A stretch of DNA of 64,000 nucleotides from Yersinia canariae (GCF_009831415.1 NZ_CP043727.1:4030001-4094000); one strand, 5' to 3'; counted from the stretch's first letter, positions 29,993-39,547 are shown. A program made the numbers and translations. The notes: a model not told the origin generated them from the letters alone.

Positions 29993-31567
29993 GTGGCCGG
30001 GATCGGCCCCCTGAGCAAAAGACTGGTGAGCATATTGATAAGTTTTCAGATTTTACGCAAAGCGGTTTCCAGGTTGATATTTCGCCTGCTGGCAGACAAA
30101 CCTCTGCCCACGCCCCCCCCCGGCGAAAAACTGCATATTCTTCTGCTTCGCTGGGACGCAAAATTGGGCGACTCCATCGTATCTTCTTTCTTTTTTCGCG
30201 AATCACGTAAGCTCAATGCCCGATTGACTGTCCTAACGGTTAACGAGTTAGCTGAAATGCATACCAACACCTTCGGTGTGGATGACGTCATCGTTACGAA
30301 TCCGCATCCAGGGCTTGGTGAACTACGCAGATTGGTGAACCAACTAAGTAATGTCGATGTCGTTGTTCATCTGGTTGGACGACTGCAACCTGCCGAAATC
30401 GTTTTTATGCGGTTACTCCGCCCTGTGAGTATCTATTCCCTTGATGATTCACTGCGCTGTGTGAATCGTAAAATGGGTTTTGCTGCAAACACGCTCAATA
30501 TCGTGGAGCAGTACAAATATATTCTGCAGGATCTGGGCGCGAAAGTGATCGACACCCAGTACATTGTTCCGTTGCCTGCCGAGCTCCCGCCTGCGGCACT
30601 TTCCCCCCAAATACTTTTTAATCCTTATGCCAGCCGAAGAGACAAGGGGCTATCCCCTTCCCGTGCAACAGCAGCTCTACAAGCTATCACCGACGAGTTT
30701 CCCGGCCATTCCGTGGGAATTCTTTGCAGCCCTTCAACGCTGTACAGCGCACAGCATCTGGAAAACGCAGTTGCACGCGATAAAGTGGCAGTCTTGCACG
30801 ACGGGCTAACACCCGAAAAGGTTGCAGGCTATATTCGCCGCGCGCAGGCAGTTGTTAGTGTGGATACAGCCATTGTGCATATGGCTGTTGGCCTGAAAGC
30901 GAAGCTGGTGGCGATCTACCCGTTGATTGCAGGTCAACACAACCCATGGTTGCCGCCTCGCTCACCTTTTACACAAGTGATCTACAGCGAGCAACAGCCA
31001 GACACACTCCGTCGTACGGGCAAAAAAAATATGGATACTTTTTCGCTAACGTTATTAATGAACGCATTGCAGACTCTCTTAACTCTGCCAGCAGAAGCGA
31101 AAAACAGCATGTCGCTTAACGCCAGAATCATCCCTGGGCTAGGGGTAGCGACGGGCACGCTGGCGCGACAACTGCCCTTAATCTGTGAAAAATTTCCTGA
31201 AGTTGCAGGCTGTTATGCCGGGACCATAAACCTTGAATTCAGCGTTCCTGTCGCAGTCGTGCGGCCCGATCACCGTACCGCACCGCTGGCTTGGACTCCC
31301 AGTGGACGCACCACCGAGATATTCGATCTACTGCGCATTGAACTTGAATTCAGCCATTTAACTGAACGCATCCCCGCATGGCTGTATATTGCTCACAGCT
31401 CGCCACACCGCCGGACGCCGACCATTCACGAAGCAATCGCGCCGCGCATTAACCTCAATGGCGCCACGCACTGTCGACTCCACTTACCCGCTGAAGCTAT
31501 CGTACTGGGCGAACGCGGTACTCAGGCAACGGAAGCTATCAATTTGTCACTTTCATCAACCCAGTAA
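29993..31567 (+). CDS. GT9-like glycosyltransferase with DUF120-like C-terminal domain
   Basis: 524-aa protein. Residues about 45-345 resemble heptosyltransferase-type GT9 proteins: LHILLLRWDAKLGDSIVSS at the start and VVSVDTAIVHMAVGLKAKLV for the nucleotide-sugar end. Residues about 375-515 (GLGVATGTLARQL ... AGCYAGTINLEFSVPV) look like DUF120, the CTP-dependent riboflavin kinase fold; GTIN takes the place of the family's GTLN. The fusion suggests a sugar transfer plus a kinase or ligand-binding step. The start is unsure: GTG at 29993 without a clear ribosome site. A C9 tract lies at codons 41-43. The 3' end overlaps the convergent GT32-like gene by 46 bases. Confidence 0.65.
   Translation: MAGIGPLSKRLVSILISFQILRKAVSRLIFRLLADKPLPTPPPGEKLHILLLRWDAKLGDSIVSSFFFRESRKLNARLTVLTVNELAEMHTNTFGVDDVIVTNPHPGLGELRRLVNQLSNVDVVVHLVGRLQPAEIVFMRLLRPVSIYSLDDSLRCVNRKMGFAANTLNIVEQYKYILQDLGAKVIDTQYIVPLPAELPPAALSPQILFNPYASRRDKGLSPSRATAALQAITDEFPGHSVGILCSPSTLYSAQHLENAVARDKVAVLHDGLTPEKVAGYIRRAQAVVSVDTAIVHMAVGLKAKLVAIYPLIAGQHNPWLPPRSPFTQVIYSEQQPDTLRRTGKKNMDTFSLTLLMNALQTLLTLPAEAKNSMSLNARIIPGLGVATGTLARQLPLICEKFPEVAGCYAGTINLEFSVPVAVVRPDHRTAPLAWTPSGRTTEIFDLLRIELEFSHLTERIPAWLYIAHSSPHRRTPTIHEAIAPRINLNGATHCRLHLPAEAIVLGERGTQATEAINLSLSSTQ
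30113..30121 (+). repeat. C9 homopolymer in the GT9 gene
   Basis: Nine consecutive C within the coding region (CCCACG-CCCCCCCCC-GGC), upstream of the GT core. Gain or loss of one base would shift the frame, so it is a candidate contingency tract. Confidence 0.6.
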
Positions 31568-32313
31568 TCCGTATTCGCCTCAATATGCAAAAACAGTTTT
31601 GCCAGCAGCGAGCCACCCACCAGAAATTCAGGCACGGTTTCTCTCCGGGCTTCGGTACGCCGGAAATAGGTGTTGTAAAGTTTGAGAATAGCCACGTCGT
31701 TAATCAAAAATGCCCCGATGGTAATATCGGTGCGACGCATCACCTCGCAACCAGCAAAGTTGTAAAGCGGACGGTATCCGGGATCGATGACCTCCCCGCC
31801 AATCGGGATGACAGCATCGGCAGCCTGGGCAATGTTATTTTTGATTCTCCCAGGATTACCCCAAGCGTGATTCTCGCTCTCAAGCCCTATAGCTAAGGCT
31901 TGCGCAAGTATGGGGTTTCCCGGCAGGGACGCGAAAATACACTCGCTATGCCAGTGCAATTTATGGCTCAGCCCTGTCGGAAATAACTCAACACTCGGAT
32001 CTCTAAACAGCAACGTATCCGCATCCAACCATGCCCCGCCCCAGCGATGAACAAACGCCATGCGAATGAAATCGCTCTTCGCCACAATAGCTTCAATGCC
32101 GTTCGCCAGCGTAAAGTTCAGCGGTTCAAAAGCCCAAGCTTTATTCATGATGTCAGCATCGATGTGTTCGCTTACCGTTCGCGGCGTAAGCAGTAGAAAA
32201 CGATCACCTAGAGCTCTGCGCATAGAAACCAGTGCCAGGGCAACATAAGCCGGCATGGTCTGACCCGGTGCGTTTTCCCAGTAACTGACGTAATGGGTAG
32301 TGTCGGACGTCAT
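31522..32313 (-). CDS. DXD glycosyltransferase (GT32/capsule-synthesis type)
   Basis: 263-aa glycosyltransferase with a GT-A fold. SDFIRMAFVHRWGGAWLDAD holds the donor/metal motif DAD (residues 97-99), as in the Gly_transf_sug/GT32 families. A later block (HWHSECIFASLPGNPILAQA) fits the same fold. It is the last gene of the minus-strand operon; its ATG overlaps the upstream PRTase stop (ATGA). Acceptor and donor are unknown. In this context I infer that it decorates a small molecule or nucleic-acid component rather than a surface polymer, because no export or polymerisation genes accompany it. Confidence 0.75.
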   Translation of the reverse strand: MTSDTTHYVSYWENAPGQTMPAYVALALVSMRRALGDRFLLLTPRTVSEHIDADIMNKAWAFEPLNFTLANGIEAIVAKSDFIRMAFVHRWGGAWLDADTLLFRDPSVELFPTGLSHKLHWHSECIFASLPGNPILAQALAIGLESENHAWGNPGRIKNNIAQAADAVIPIGGEVIDPGYRPLYNFAGCEVMRRTDITIGAFLINDVAILKLYNTYFRRTEARRETVPEFLVGGSLLAKLFLHIEANTDYWVDESDKLIASVA

Positions 32314-33440
32314 TTCACCAGCACCTTACCTTTCGCACACAACAGCCCATTTTGCATCAGATATGTTCTGAGCATTACCAGTGATGGCGTGCATGCAGGC
32401 TGAGCCAAAAACTCATTATTTAACGCTGATTTATACAGATTAAGCCAGGTCAGCACCGGCACATTTGGCAGGAAAGCCGGTAAACTATCCCGGTTATCTT
32501 CGCCAAATAACAGACGCAACGCACGCAGAATGGGCTGATAGCCTGGAGCAGAGAGCAGTTGCGCGACGTTTTCATCCAAATGCTGCTTCACGCTCACGCT
32601 GTTTAGCCGATCCTCCACCGACGCATCAGTTAATGCCACCCGGGGATCTAGTGCCACTGGGTATATGGCACGAAATGACCGGGCGCCGTTACACAGCGAT
32701 TCATACAACACTTTATCCGCCGTTGCCCCAGTCACCAGCACGTCATCTCCGAAAATGACATGCACGCCGCTCCAGCGGTAAAAATTCTCCGCTGGAATCA
32801 CATGATCCTGCACAAGATTGACCCGATCGCGCTCGGCCTGGCTAAGGCTGGCGTAATTTTCACACGGCGGCGCAATCCTGGGCAGTTTAACGTTGATAAT
32901 GGTGGGCAATCCTTTATGCGCCAACGTGAGATTAATTTCCTCAACCACGATATCGTAGAGCACATTGGCCGTGGAAGGCACATTACGCCAGCCCGTGGTC
33001 ATCATCACAACACTCTCTCCCTCCTCTTTGGCCTGGCAAAACAACCCTGACCATGAAGAGGAAGTATCATCCAGTTCTGCGGCAAGATAGTCGATAACAC
33101 ACCGTGCCAGATAGCGTATCTCACTCACTCCGCCATATTTCGCACGGCTATAAATGCCCGCCAATGTTGTAGCGTCAGCACCGGTGCGCATATCGCAAAA
33201 TGATCCAGTCGCATTCGGCGTCAGATAATGCAGCGCCTTACCACCAAAAATAGCGACGTAATCGGACATGTCGATCAAACCGCGCGCCAGCAAATCGGTC
33301 GCGAACGCGCGAAAACCGGATTTAACATCCTGCGCATTGATCTGTGCACTGGCCTGGCGAAACATTGCCAACTGGGTTGCGAGCGGTTCGTTGTGCAACG
33401 TGTTCCACGCAAGTGAATGCGGAGTTTTTAGTCCATTCAT
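32310..33440 (-). CDS. phosphoribosyltransferase-like protein
   Basis: 376-aa protein with the PRPP-binding loop typical of type I phosphoribosyltransferases: HVIFGDDVLVTGATADKVL, with the acidic pair D232-D233. About 215 residues precede the loop, longer than in the nucleotide-salvage enzymes, and about 130 follow it. Multi-domain PRTases of this type occur in conflict and stress loci that appear to make nucleoside-like metabolites. It lies between the PHP gene (11 bases upstream) and the GT32-like gene (4-base overlap). The base or acceptor it would ribosylate is unknown. Confidence 0.7.
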   Translation of the reverse strand: MNGLKTPHSLAWNTLHNEPLATQLAMFRQASAQINAQDVKSGFRAFATDLLARGLIDMSDYVAIFGGKALHYLTPNATGSFCDMRTGADATTLAGIYSRAKYGGVSEIRYLARCVIDYLAAELDDTSSSWSGLFCQAKEEGESVVMMTTGWRNVPSTANVLYDIVVEEINLTLAHKGLPTIINVKLPRIAPPCENYASLSQAERDRVNLVQDHVIPAENFYRWSGVHVIFGDDVLVTGATADKVLYESLCNGARSFRAIYPVALDPRVALTDASVEDRLNSVSVKQHLDENVAQLLSAPGYQPILRALRLLFGEDNRDSLPAFLPNVPVLTWLNLYKSALNNEFLAQPACTPSLVMLRTYLMQNGLLCAKGKVLVK

Positions 33441-33451
33441 GGTGAAGATCC

Positions 33452-34297
33452 TTAGCGAGATGCTAGCGCAGCGTGAAATTGAAGGTCATTAAGCAAAACA
33501 TCAATGCGTTGACGCTGCTGATAATAGCAGAGGGATTGAAGCCCTAATGGCCTGAGTGCCGCCAACAGTTCAGCGATCCCCGCTCCGGCATCGCGCGGAT
33601 CATGGGCATCGGATCCGATGGTTAATGGAACATTGTTCTCCAGTAATTTTTCCAGCAAAGCGCGGGAGGGATAGGACCATCTTCCAGTCACCTCTTTACC
33701 CGTCGTCGGATCAAGGCTGGATTTACGCAGACCCGAAGCATTCAGCTCATATGCGATACCGCTGCGTACGAGCGGCGTAATCAGCGGTTCAAAGCGACGC
33801 AAAAACACATCCTCTGGGATTGCGCGCAGCAGCGTATCAGCGTGCCCAACCGCATCAAACAACTGGCTTTCCAGCAATGCTTCAAGCTGAGCAAAGTATT
33901 TGTCCAGAAAGGAGGCTGCAGCTAACCGGGGCAGTTCCCAGACCTTCACCATCGCCTTATCGGCAACAGTGACGTAGTGAATTGAACCGATGACAAAATC
34001 CATCGGATAGTGTGCAAGTAATTGCCGGTTATAACGCTCAGTTCCCGGCATATAATCGAGTTCCAGACCGCGTAGCAGCGTGATATCGCCTTTATAAGTC
34101 TGCTGCGCCTTATCAATATCGGCGAAATAGCGCTCCAGTTCCGCTTCCAGTAAACGGTTCTGCGCATCCACCGGGAACGGAGCATGATCGGTGATGGTGA
34201 GTACTGTCACACCCGCAGCAATCGACGCACAAACAAGTTCGTCGATGGTGCCTACAGCATGTTTCGAGTAGAACGAGTGGCAGTGCGAATCAATCAT
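33452..34297 (-). CDS. PHP-domain phosphoesterase (histidinol-phosphatase-like)
   Basis: 281-aa PHP protein. Metal motifs are in order: MIDSHCHSF (H5, H7), TITDHAPF, GLELDYMPG, VIGSIHYV, AVGHADTLL and IGSDAHDPRDAG. The set is complete for a trinuclear metal phosphoesterase of the HisK/YcdX kind. I chose the ATG complementary to 34295-34297 (GGAAGG at 5 bases); an ATG four codons upstream also exists. The start overlaps the stop of the radical SAM gene (ATGA). It is likely to remove a phosphate from an intermediate made by its operon partners. Confidence 0.85.
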   Translation of the reverse strand: MIDSHCHSFYSKHAVGTIDELVCASIAAGVTVLTITDHAPFPVDAQNRLLEAELERYFADIDKAQQTYKGDITLLRGLELDYMPGTERYNRQLLAHYPMDFVIGSIHYVTVADKAMVKVWELPRLAAASFLDKYFAQLEALLESQLFDAVGHADTLLRAIPEDVFLRRFEPLITPLVRSGIAYELNASGLRKSSLDPTTGKEVTGRWSYPSRALLEKLLENNVPLTIGSDAHDPRDAGAGIAELLAALRPLGLQSLCYYQQRQRIDVLLNDLQFHAALASR

Positions 34298-35322
34298 GCG
34301 GCCTTCCATTGTTCAAGCAACCCGGAATGCTTCGCCATCTCTTTAACCAGCCAGTAAGGATTATTGGCTGTCGCGATGATCGCACGAAGCTGCGGAGTGT
34401 TTTCCAGCCGCGCCAGCAGTTCGGTTAACGGCTGGGTATATAACGCGCGCGACAAGGGATTTTCCCACACATGGCTCGCCAGATGATGCCAGTCGATCAC
34501 ATCAGAATGGATATTCGCAACACGCTCGGTCTCAATACCGTACAGAAACACATCGCCATTGGGTTTAATTGTCACGTCCATGCCATTGGGCAGGGGCGCA
34601 TGGTTCAGGCTGCCAAAGGTAAAAGGTTTATCGACTTTGGACTCGATCGCGGCAATATATCCCTGCAAATCCAGATAACCTTCCGGCGTATCTCTTGCCG
34701 GATGTACTAGGTTTTTGTAGTCGATGTTAAACGTGTCCGAACCTATCAATAATTTGTCTTCCAGTACACTGACAGGTTTTATGCTGGCGTTAATTCCCCA
34801 TGAGGCCAGTTCATTCACCAGATATTCGCGCGTGAAGGCACGATCGGTATCGATTGAGCGAAATGAAAAGCTGATCGATGACGGTTTTTTGCGCTGAACA
34901 TAATCCAGGCTAAATCCATGTGCTCGCCATTTTACTTTTTCAATGTGATGACTGTCGGAACTGAGGCGAATATTACAGGTATCACCATTGGCGGAGACAA
35001 GGCGATTGATCTCATCAAAGATCTTCTCCAGCTTCTCATGGCGAAAAAAACCGCTGGTAATAAACTCAAAGCTGTTGCCCCCGCGGGACAACGCCAGTAA
35101 TTCGTAAAAGGTATTAATGTTATTGAGCGGTTCGCCCTCGCCACTCACGGAAATACGTTTTACGGCCGGATCATTAATGAGCGCCGACAGGTTGTCACGT
35201 GCCTGTATTGACAGCACCATACTCTTACCAGTTGCGTGCTTATCCGCATACATGCAGAACGCACAGCCGATGCCACAGATCTGGGTGATATCCACATAAA
35301 GCAAATGACCATGTAATTCCAT
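34294..35322 (-). CDS. radical SAM enzyme
   Basis: 342-aa radical SAM protein. The [4Fe-4S] motif is C16-x3-C20-x2-C23 (ICGIGCAFCMY), followed by the SAM-binding GEGEP-like VSGEGEPLNNI (about residues 59-69). No SPASM-type extra Cys cluster is seen. It is the first gene of a four-gene minus-strand operon with PHP, PRTase and GT32-like genes, and is divergent from the helicase operon across a 286-bp A/T-rich promoter region. The reaction cannot be named from sequence; modification of a nucleoside- or peptide-like substrate is plausible. Confidence 0.82.
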   Translation of the reverse strand: MELHGHLLYVDITQICGIGCAFCMYADKHATGKSMVLSIQARDNLSALINDPAVKRISVSGEGEPLNNINTFYELLALSRGGNSFEFITSGFFRHEKLEKIFDEINRLVSANGDTCNIRLSSDSHHIEKVKWRAHGFSLDYVQRKKPSSISFSFRSIDTDRAFTREYLVNELASWGINASIKPVSVLEDKLLIGSDTFNIDYKNLVHPARDTPEGYLDLQGYIAAIESKVDKPFTFGSLNHAPLPNGMDVTIKPNGDVFLYGIETERVANIHSDVIDWHHLASHVWENPLSRALYTQPLTELLARLENTPQLRAIIATANNPYWLVKEMAKHSGLLEQWKAA

Positions 35323-35608
35323 ATATAATATTCTGCCTTTATTTTAACAAAGCAATTGCACACTCTATTGTTCACAAAACATCCATCTGGCTGTATTTTA
35401 AGCAAGTGTCAAGGATTTTAAGAGAGTAAGTTCCGATCCTAACTGAATCGTAGCATCAGAAAGAATGCTTATAAATCAATTCGGCATCAACCTGAACCAA
35501 TGGTTGAATTCATCACTAAGTAGCCTAATAATGGATTTTCCTGTTTCCCATCCATGACATGGATGCGTCTTTCATTCTGAATACTATCGGATGTGGATAC
35601 CTTAAATT
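35323..35608. promoter_or_regulatory. divergent promoter region of the slot-B locus
   Basis: 286 bp between the radical SAM gene (minus) and the helicase gene (plus), much richer in A/T than both. TATTATATAT just upstream of the minus-strand ATG could be a -10. No strong plus-strand ribosome site or operator is seen. The shared region would allow both arms to be co-regulated. Confidence 0.45.
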
Positions 35609-38600
35609 ATGTCCAATCTTTACATTTGGGTTGACGATAAAAACCGCAATAACCTCATACGAACAATCGACAACCTGGCGCGGCGACATCCAGATTTTAA
35701 AGCGCTGCTACGTGACGGAGATAAAATTGAAAATACCCTCAATCTTTTGTTTCCTCACGGCATGCCGATGGAGTACCTCATCTCCAACCTCAGCATTGAT
35801 GAGCGGCCGGAAGAGAATTTAGATTTAGCCTTTCGTCCTGTGCTCGGTCCAGGGCAACCCTGGCCGTTCCCGCCAGGTTGCTCACTGGTTGCAAAAGGTT
35901 TCTGGAAAACCGGTGCGCCTTTTTTCAAGATTCAGGATATTTTCGAGGTTGCAGATGCGCCTGCACAGGTCTATGAAAAAAGTCTTCCCGTGGTGGTTTA
36001 TCAGGATAACCCCGCCCTACAGCCTCGAATCAAAAGAACCGATAATGCGCTGAGCCGGGAGTTAGCCCACGAGCTACCGCCAATCTCCGCCAACACACGA
36101 AGTAAACTGGTTGACTGGCGCGAGTTTCTGGAATGGAAACGCAAGCTGGTTTCCGAAAAAACTCGTGGATTGCATTTTACAAAACGTGGATGGCAGGAAG
36201 ACAAATTGGTTTTCCAGGTCGTAGGTGAAAGCGAACAATGTATCCGTGACGTGTTGCGTGCCTTGTCGCGCCAGGATGTGGTGGCGTTTGATCCTGCAGT
36301 TTCTGAAGATGAGTGGCTGTTTCGAATCAGTGATAAAGACAGCGCCAAACGTACACCAAAAGGGATTGAACTCGGGCAACCGGAGGTCAGGCCAACGTTT
36401 GTGCCAAACAGGAGCATCCCCCAGGGTTGTCCGTGGCCCGTACCGTGCCTTGTCGATGTGTTTGTCAGCCTGTCAGAGGATGACCAGAATCAACTTTCGA
36501 CGGCAGAGGATCATGAAAGCGCCCGCGACAGTTTACTGGCCAGGATCCCTGAAAAAGGCTTTCTTTCGGTTTCGGCGGCGGGCGATTTAGCCTTGATCCG
36601 CCGTCACGAGCAGGCACTTAAACGCCTGCAAGATCAGGGTGGTTACGCCCCTTATCTCTCATCCTATCTCTTTGATGCGCGCCAAGCCAAAAGCCCCACC
36701 TCGTTCGAACCTATCATCGATTGGTTTCGCGAGGATCTGAATATTTTCCAGCAAGAGGCTGTCAACAAAATCCTCACGGCGCCGGATCTCTGCCTGATTC
36801 AGGGACCGCCTGGCACGGGGAAAACAACGGTGATTGCAGAAGCCATAATGCAACTGGCGCGTAAAGGGGAGCGGGTTCTGCTGGCTAGCCAGGCGCATAC
36901 GGCGGTCGATAACGCGCTGGAACGTCTGGGCAAACACCCGGATTTGCGGGTTATTCGTCTCGCACGTGATTTGAGCAAAATTTCCGGCGAGGGCAAAGCG
37001 TTCATACAGGAAACCTCCTTATCCCGCTACTACACCTCGCTGGCTGAGGATGTAGAGAAACGCTTTCTGACGCCCTGGCGTGAGACAAAAGATCAGCTCA
37101 ACCAATTGCAATCGTGGCTCAATCAGGCGGAGTTTTTACGCCGTGACGCAGAACACGCCGGGCAGGCGCTTACCGCGCATGAACATGCGCTAAAGAAGGC
37201 AGAACAAAACAGAACTCTGGCGTGGCGGAAATTGCAGGAGCAGGGGCAAAAACACGCAGATGCGAAACAGCGGCAAACCCGGTTACTGGCGCTGAAGGCA
37301 TTCCTCGAACAGAATGAGGAAACGATCCCTGAGCGTTGCCCGCTGCCGGAACCCGCCGCCTCCGCGCTAGCATCTGCGTTGTTCGATCTTGCCAGCGCGC
37401 AGGTGAAACTTCCCGTCTCCCTTGCCGACTGGACCGCCGTACCGTCGCAACAACCCCAGATGCTGTCCGGGCTGTTGCGATTCTGGCACAGGTTGTGGGC
37501 GCACCGCACCGATCTGGAAAATGATGTGGCCCGCTTGCGGGCCACAGGGCCGTCTGCACTACAAAGCCCGGATCGGGCCATTCACCTCGCTGAATTGGAG
37601 GCCGAAGAGCGAGTACTTGCCGATAAACTTGACGACGATGAAAGTCTGTTTCCGGTATGGAAAGCCAAACGACAGGAGATTAAACAGCTTCGCGACAGTT
37701 CTGCTGGTGGCTTAAATCCGGAGCTGTACGGCAAAATGTTCCTTGACCCGGAATCTTGGTGTCAGTCGATTGAAAACGCGGAACTGACGGGTAAGAAACT
37801 GGCGGCGCGCGTTGCCGCCTTGGTGGCGAGCAGCACCGTGATTGAACGGGAATTAGCACGACTTCTGGCTCAGACTGACGAACTTATTGCGCTTTCTCAC
37901 GTGCCGGATATCGATGAATCTGAGTGGCGTCAATGCGAGCAAGAAACCGCCCATCAGCAACAGCGGGAGCCACAGATTCGCCAGGCTCTGGAAGACTGCA
38001 TTAGCCAGCAGGCGGAGTGGTTGGCCCGGCGTGTCTCGCTGGCAACGTTGCCTGATTCACCCTCTGCGGAGATAAGCGTGCGCTTTGCGCAAGAGATGGC
38101 GTCCTGCGAAGAAACGATCGGTACGCTGACGTCGCGCCTTGCGGAACAGCAGGCGGTTCAGGAGGTCTGGGAGCCGTTGTTACAGGACTGGAGAAACGAT
38201 CTAAGCCGTCAGGTTTCGTACCAAAACGACTGGCATCACTTTAAAGAAACGTTTGTGGCTGAATGCAACCTGGTTGCGATTACCTGTAACGAGCGTGAAC
38301 AAACATTAGAAGAATCGGGCCAGGTCAGTTTTGATGTCGCCATTATCGATGAAGTCAGCAAAGCAACGCCGCTGGAGATGTTACTGCCGTTGATGCGTGC
38401 GCGCCGTTCAATCTTGGTGGGCGATCACCGGCAATTACCGCCGCTGTTTCAGGAAGGCACCGATGCGCAAACCTTTAGCGATGCCGTCGATGAAGCGGAC
38501 GAAGACGGGCAGAATACCCGAACATCGCTGACCCGGCATAACCTTCAGCGGTTTGAAAAAATGGTGACGGCATCATTATTCAAATCCCACTTCGAAACGG

Positions 38601-39547
38601 CTGATGATGCGATCAAAGCGCGTCTGGAAATACAGTTTCGAATGCACCCACAAATCATGGCGATGGTAAACCATTTCTATGAACGCCGCCTGAGCTGTGG
38701 GCTGGAGTTCCCCAATTACGACAGAAACCACGGTCTGGTGCTGGTCGATACCGACGGCAACACCATCGTGGAGCCTGCACGAAATAGTGCCGGAGAGCGG
38801 GTCGTCAAAGATATCCAGCGCTCGCCTTCAACCATCCCACGGGAAGAAAAAGCGGTAACTGAGGGCGACCATGTGCTGTGGGTGGATACATCCCGTGACC
38901 TGCAAGGCCAACTTCATAAAGAAGATGTGGACGCCAGCGGTAAACCCGCGCGCAGCAACTGGCTGGAAGCACAGCTTATTGCTCACACGCTGTTACAGAT
39001 TGATAAACAGTGCGCCAGCCTTGGCTATTCAGCGCAAAAACGCTACCAAGTGGGTGTCGTCTCTTTCTATGCCCGTCAATGTCGGTTGATTCGCGAGGCC
39101 ATCCGCGAGGTTAAACCTAACGGACGTTTTGACTGCCTGGATGTCGAGATCAATACCGTTATCCGCTATCAGGGCAAGGAGAAACCAACCATTCTCGTCA
39201 GCCTCGTGCGTAATGATGGCGTGGATACCCAAAGCCATGGCGGGAAGGTAAGACGCCGCTCCAGCCGCGCCAACGTCGCGCGTTACGAATTTATCAACGT
39301 CGCCTTCTCACGCGCGCAAGAGCTGCTGATTGTGTTTGGCGCACGAAATATGTACGAGTCCTATGACGTCACGCTTCCACATATGGACAGCGAGGGTGTA
39401 ACAACCCGCACGGTCTATAAAGACATTTTGGATCAACTGGACAGAAATGCTCAGTTGATTCCGGCGAGTCGCCTGATGCGAAATACACCGCAGAGTAAGC
39501 GTAACTCTCCATCGTCATCCGGCATGCGTCACAGAGGGAATAAGTGA
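35609..39547 (+). CDS. large SF1 (UPF1/DNA2-like) helicase
   Basis: 1312-aa protein. The first ~370 residues form an uncharacterised domain (two WPFPPGC / GCPWPVP repeats hint at duplicated modules around residues 85 and 275). The SF1 core follows: motif I GPPGTGKT (399-406), Q-motif FQQEAVNKI, Ia SQAHTAVDNAL, II DEVSK (D914-E915), III VGDHRQLPP, IV QFRMHP, V YQGKEKPTILVS, VI NVAFSRAQ. A long coiled-coil rich insert (about 465-880) separates Ia and II. UPF1/DNA2-type enzymes unwind RNA or DNA. It is the first gene of a five-gene operon; the stop overlaps the PIN gene start. Confidence 0.88.
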   Translation: MSNLYIWVDDKNRNNLIRTIDNLARRHPDFKALLRDGDKIENTLNLLFPHGMPMEYLISNLSIDERPEENLDLAFRPVLGPGQPWPFPPGCSLVAKGFWKTGAPFFKIQDIFEVADAPAQVYEKSLPVVVYQDNPALQPRIKRTDNALSRELAHELPPISANTRSKLVDWREFLEWKRKLVSEKTRGLHFTKRGWQEDKLVFQVVGESEQCIRDVLRALSRQDVVAFDPAVSEDEWLFRISDKDSAKRTPKGIELGQPEVRPTFVPNRSIPQGCPWPVPCLVDVFVSLSEDDQNQLSTAEDHESARDSLLARIPEKGFLSVSAAGDLALIRRHEQALKRLQDQGGYAPYLSSYLFDARQAKSPTSFEPIIDWFREDLNIFQQEAVNKILTAPDLCLIQGPPGTGKTTVIAEAIMQLARKGERVLLASQAHTAVDNALERLGKHPDLRVIRLARDLSKISGEGKAFIQETSLSRYYTSLAEDVEKRFLTPWRETKDQLNQLQSWLNQAEFLRRDAEHAGQALTAHEHALKKAEQNRTLAWRKLQEQGQKHADAKQRQTRLLALKAFLEQNEETIPERCPLPEPAASALASALFDLASAQVKLPVSLADWTAVPSQQPQMLSGLLRFWHRLWAHRTDLENDVARLRATGPSALQSPDRAIHLAELEAEERVLADKLDDDESLFPVWKAKRQEIKQLRDSSAGGLNPELYGKMFLDPESWCQSIENAELTGKKLAARVAALVASSTVIERELARLLAQTDELIALSHVPDIDESEWRQCEQETAHQQQREPQIRQALEDCISQQAEWLARRVSLATLPDSPSAEISVRFAQEMASCEETIGTLTSRLAEQQAVQEVWEPLLQDWRNDLSRQVSYQNDWHHFKETFVAECNLVAITCNEREQTLEESGQVSFDVAIIDEVSKATPLEMLLPLMRARRSILVGDHRQLPPLFQEGTDAQTFSDAVDEADEDGQNTRTSLTRHNLQRFEKMVTASLFKSHFETADDAIKARLEIQFRMHPQIMAMVNHFYERRLSCGLEFPNYDRNHGLVLVDTDGNTIVEPARNSAGERVVKDIQRSPSTIPREEKAVTEGDHVLWVDTSRDLQGQLHKEDVDASGKPARSNWLEAQLIAHTLLQIDKQCASLGYSAQKRYQVGVVSFYARQCRLIREAIREVKPNGRFDCLDVEINTVIRYQGKEKPTILVSLVRNDGVDTQSHGGKVRRRSSRANVARYEFINVAFSRAQELLIVFGARNMYESYDVTLPHMDSEGVTTRTVYKDILDQLDRNAQLIPASRLMRNTPQSKRNSPSSSGMRHRGNK

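Noticed and set aside
31585..31896. 103-codon plus-strand frame after the GT9 gene
   Set aside because: Shadow of the minus-strand GT32-like gene; no family resemblance or ribosome site.
37123..37581. Antisense frames of 130-150 codons in the helicase gene
   Set aside because: Composition is that of the reverse complement of a G/C-rich coding sequence; the plus-strand helicase explains the region.
39544..39546. GTG as start of the PIN-domain gene
   Set aside because: The ATG at 39547 has better spacing to GAGGG and overlaps the helicase stop in the usual TGATG manner.
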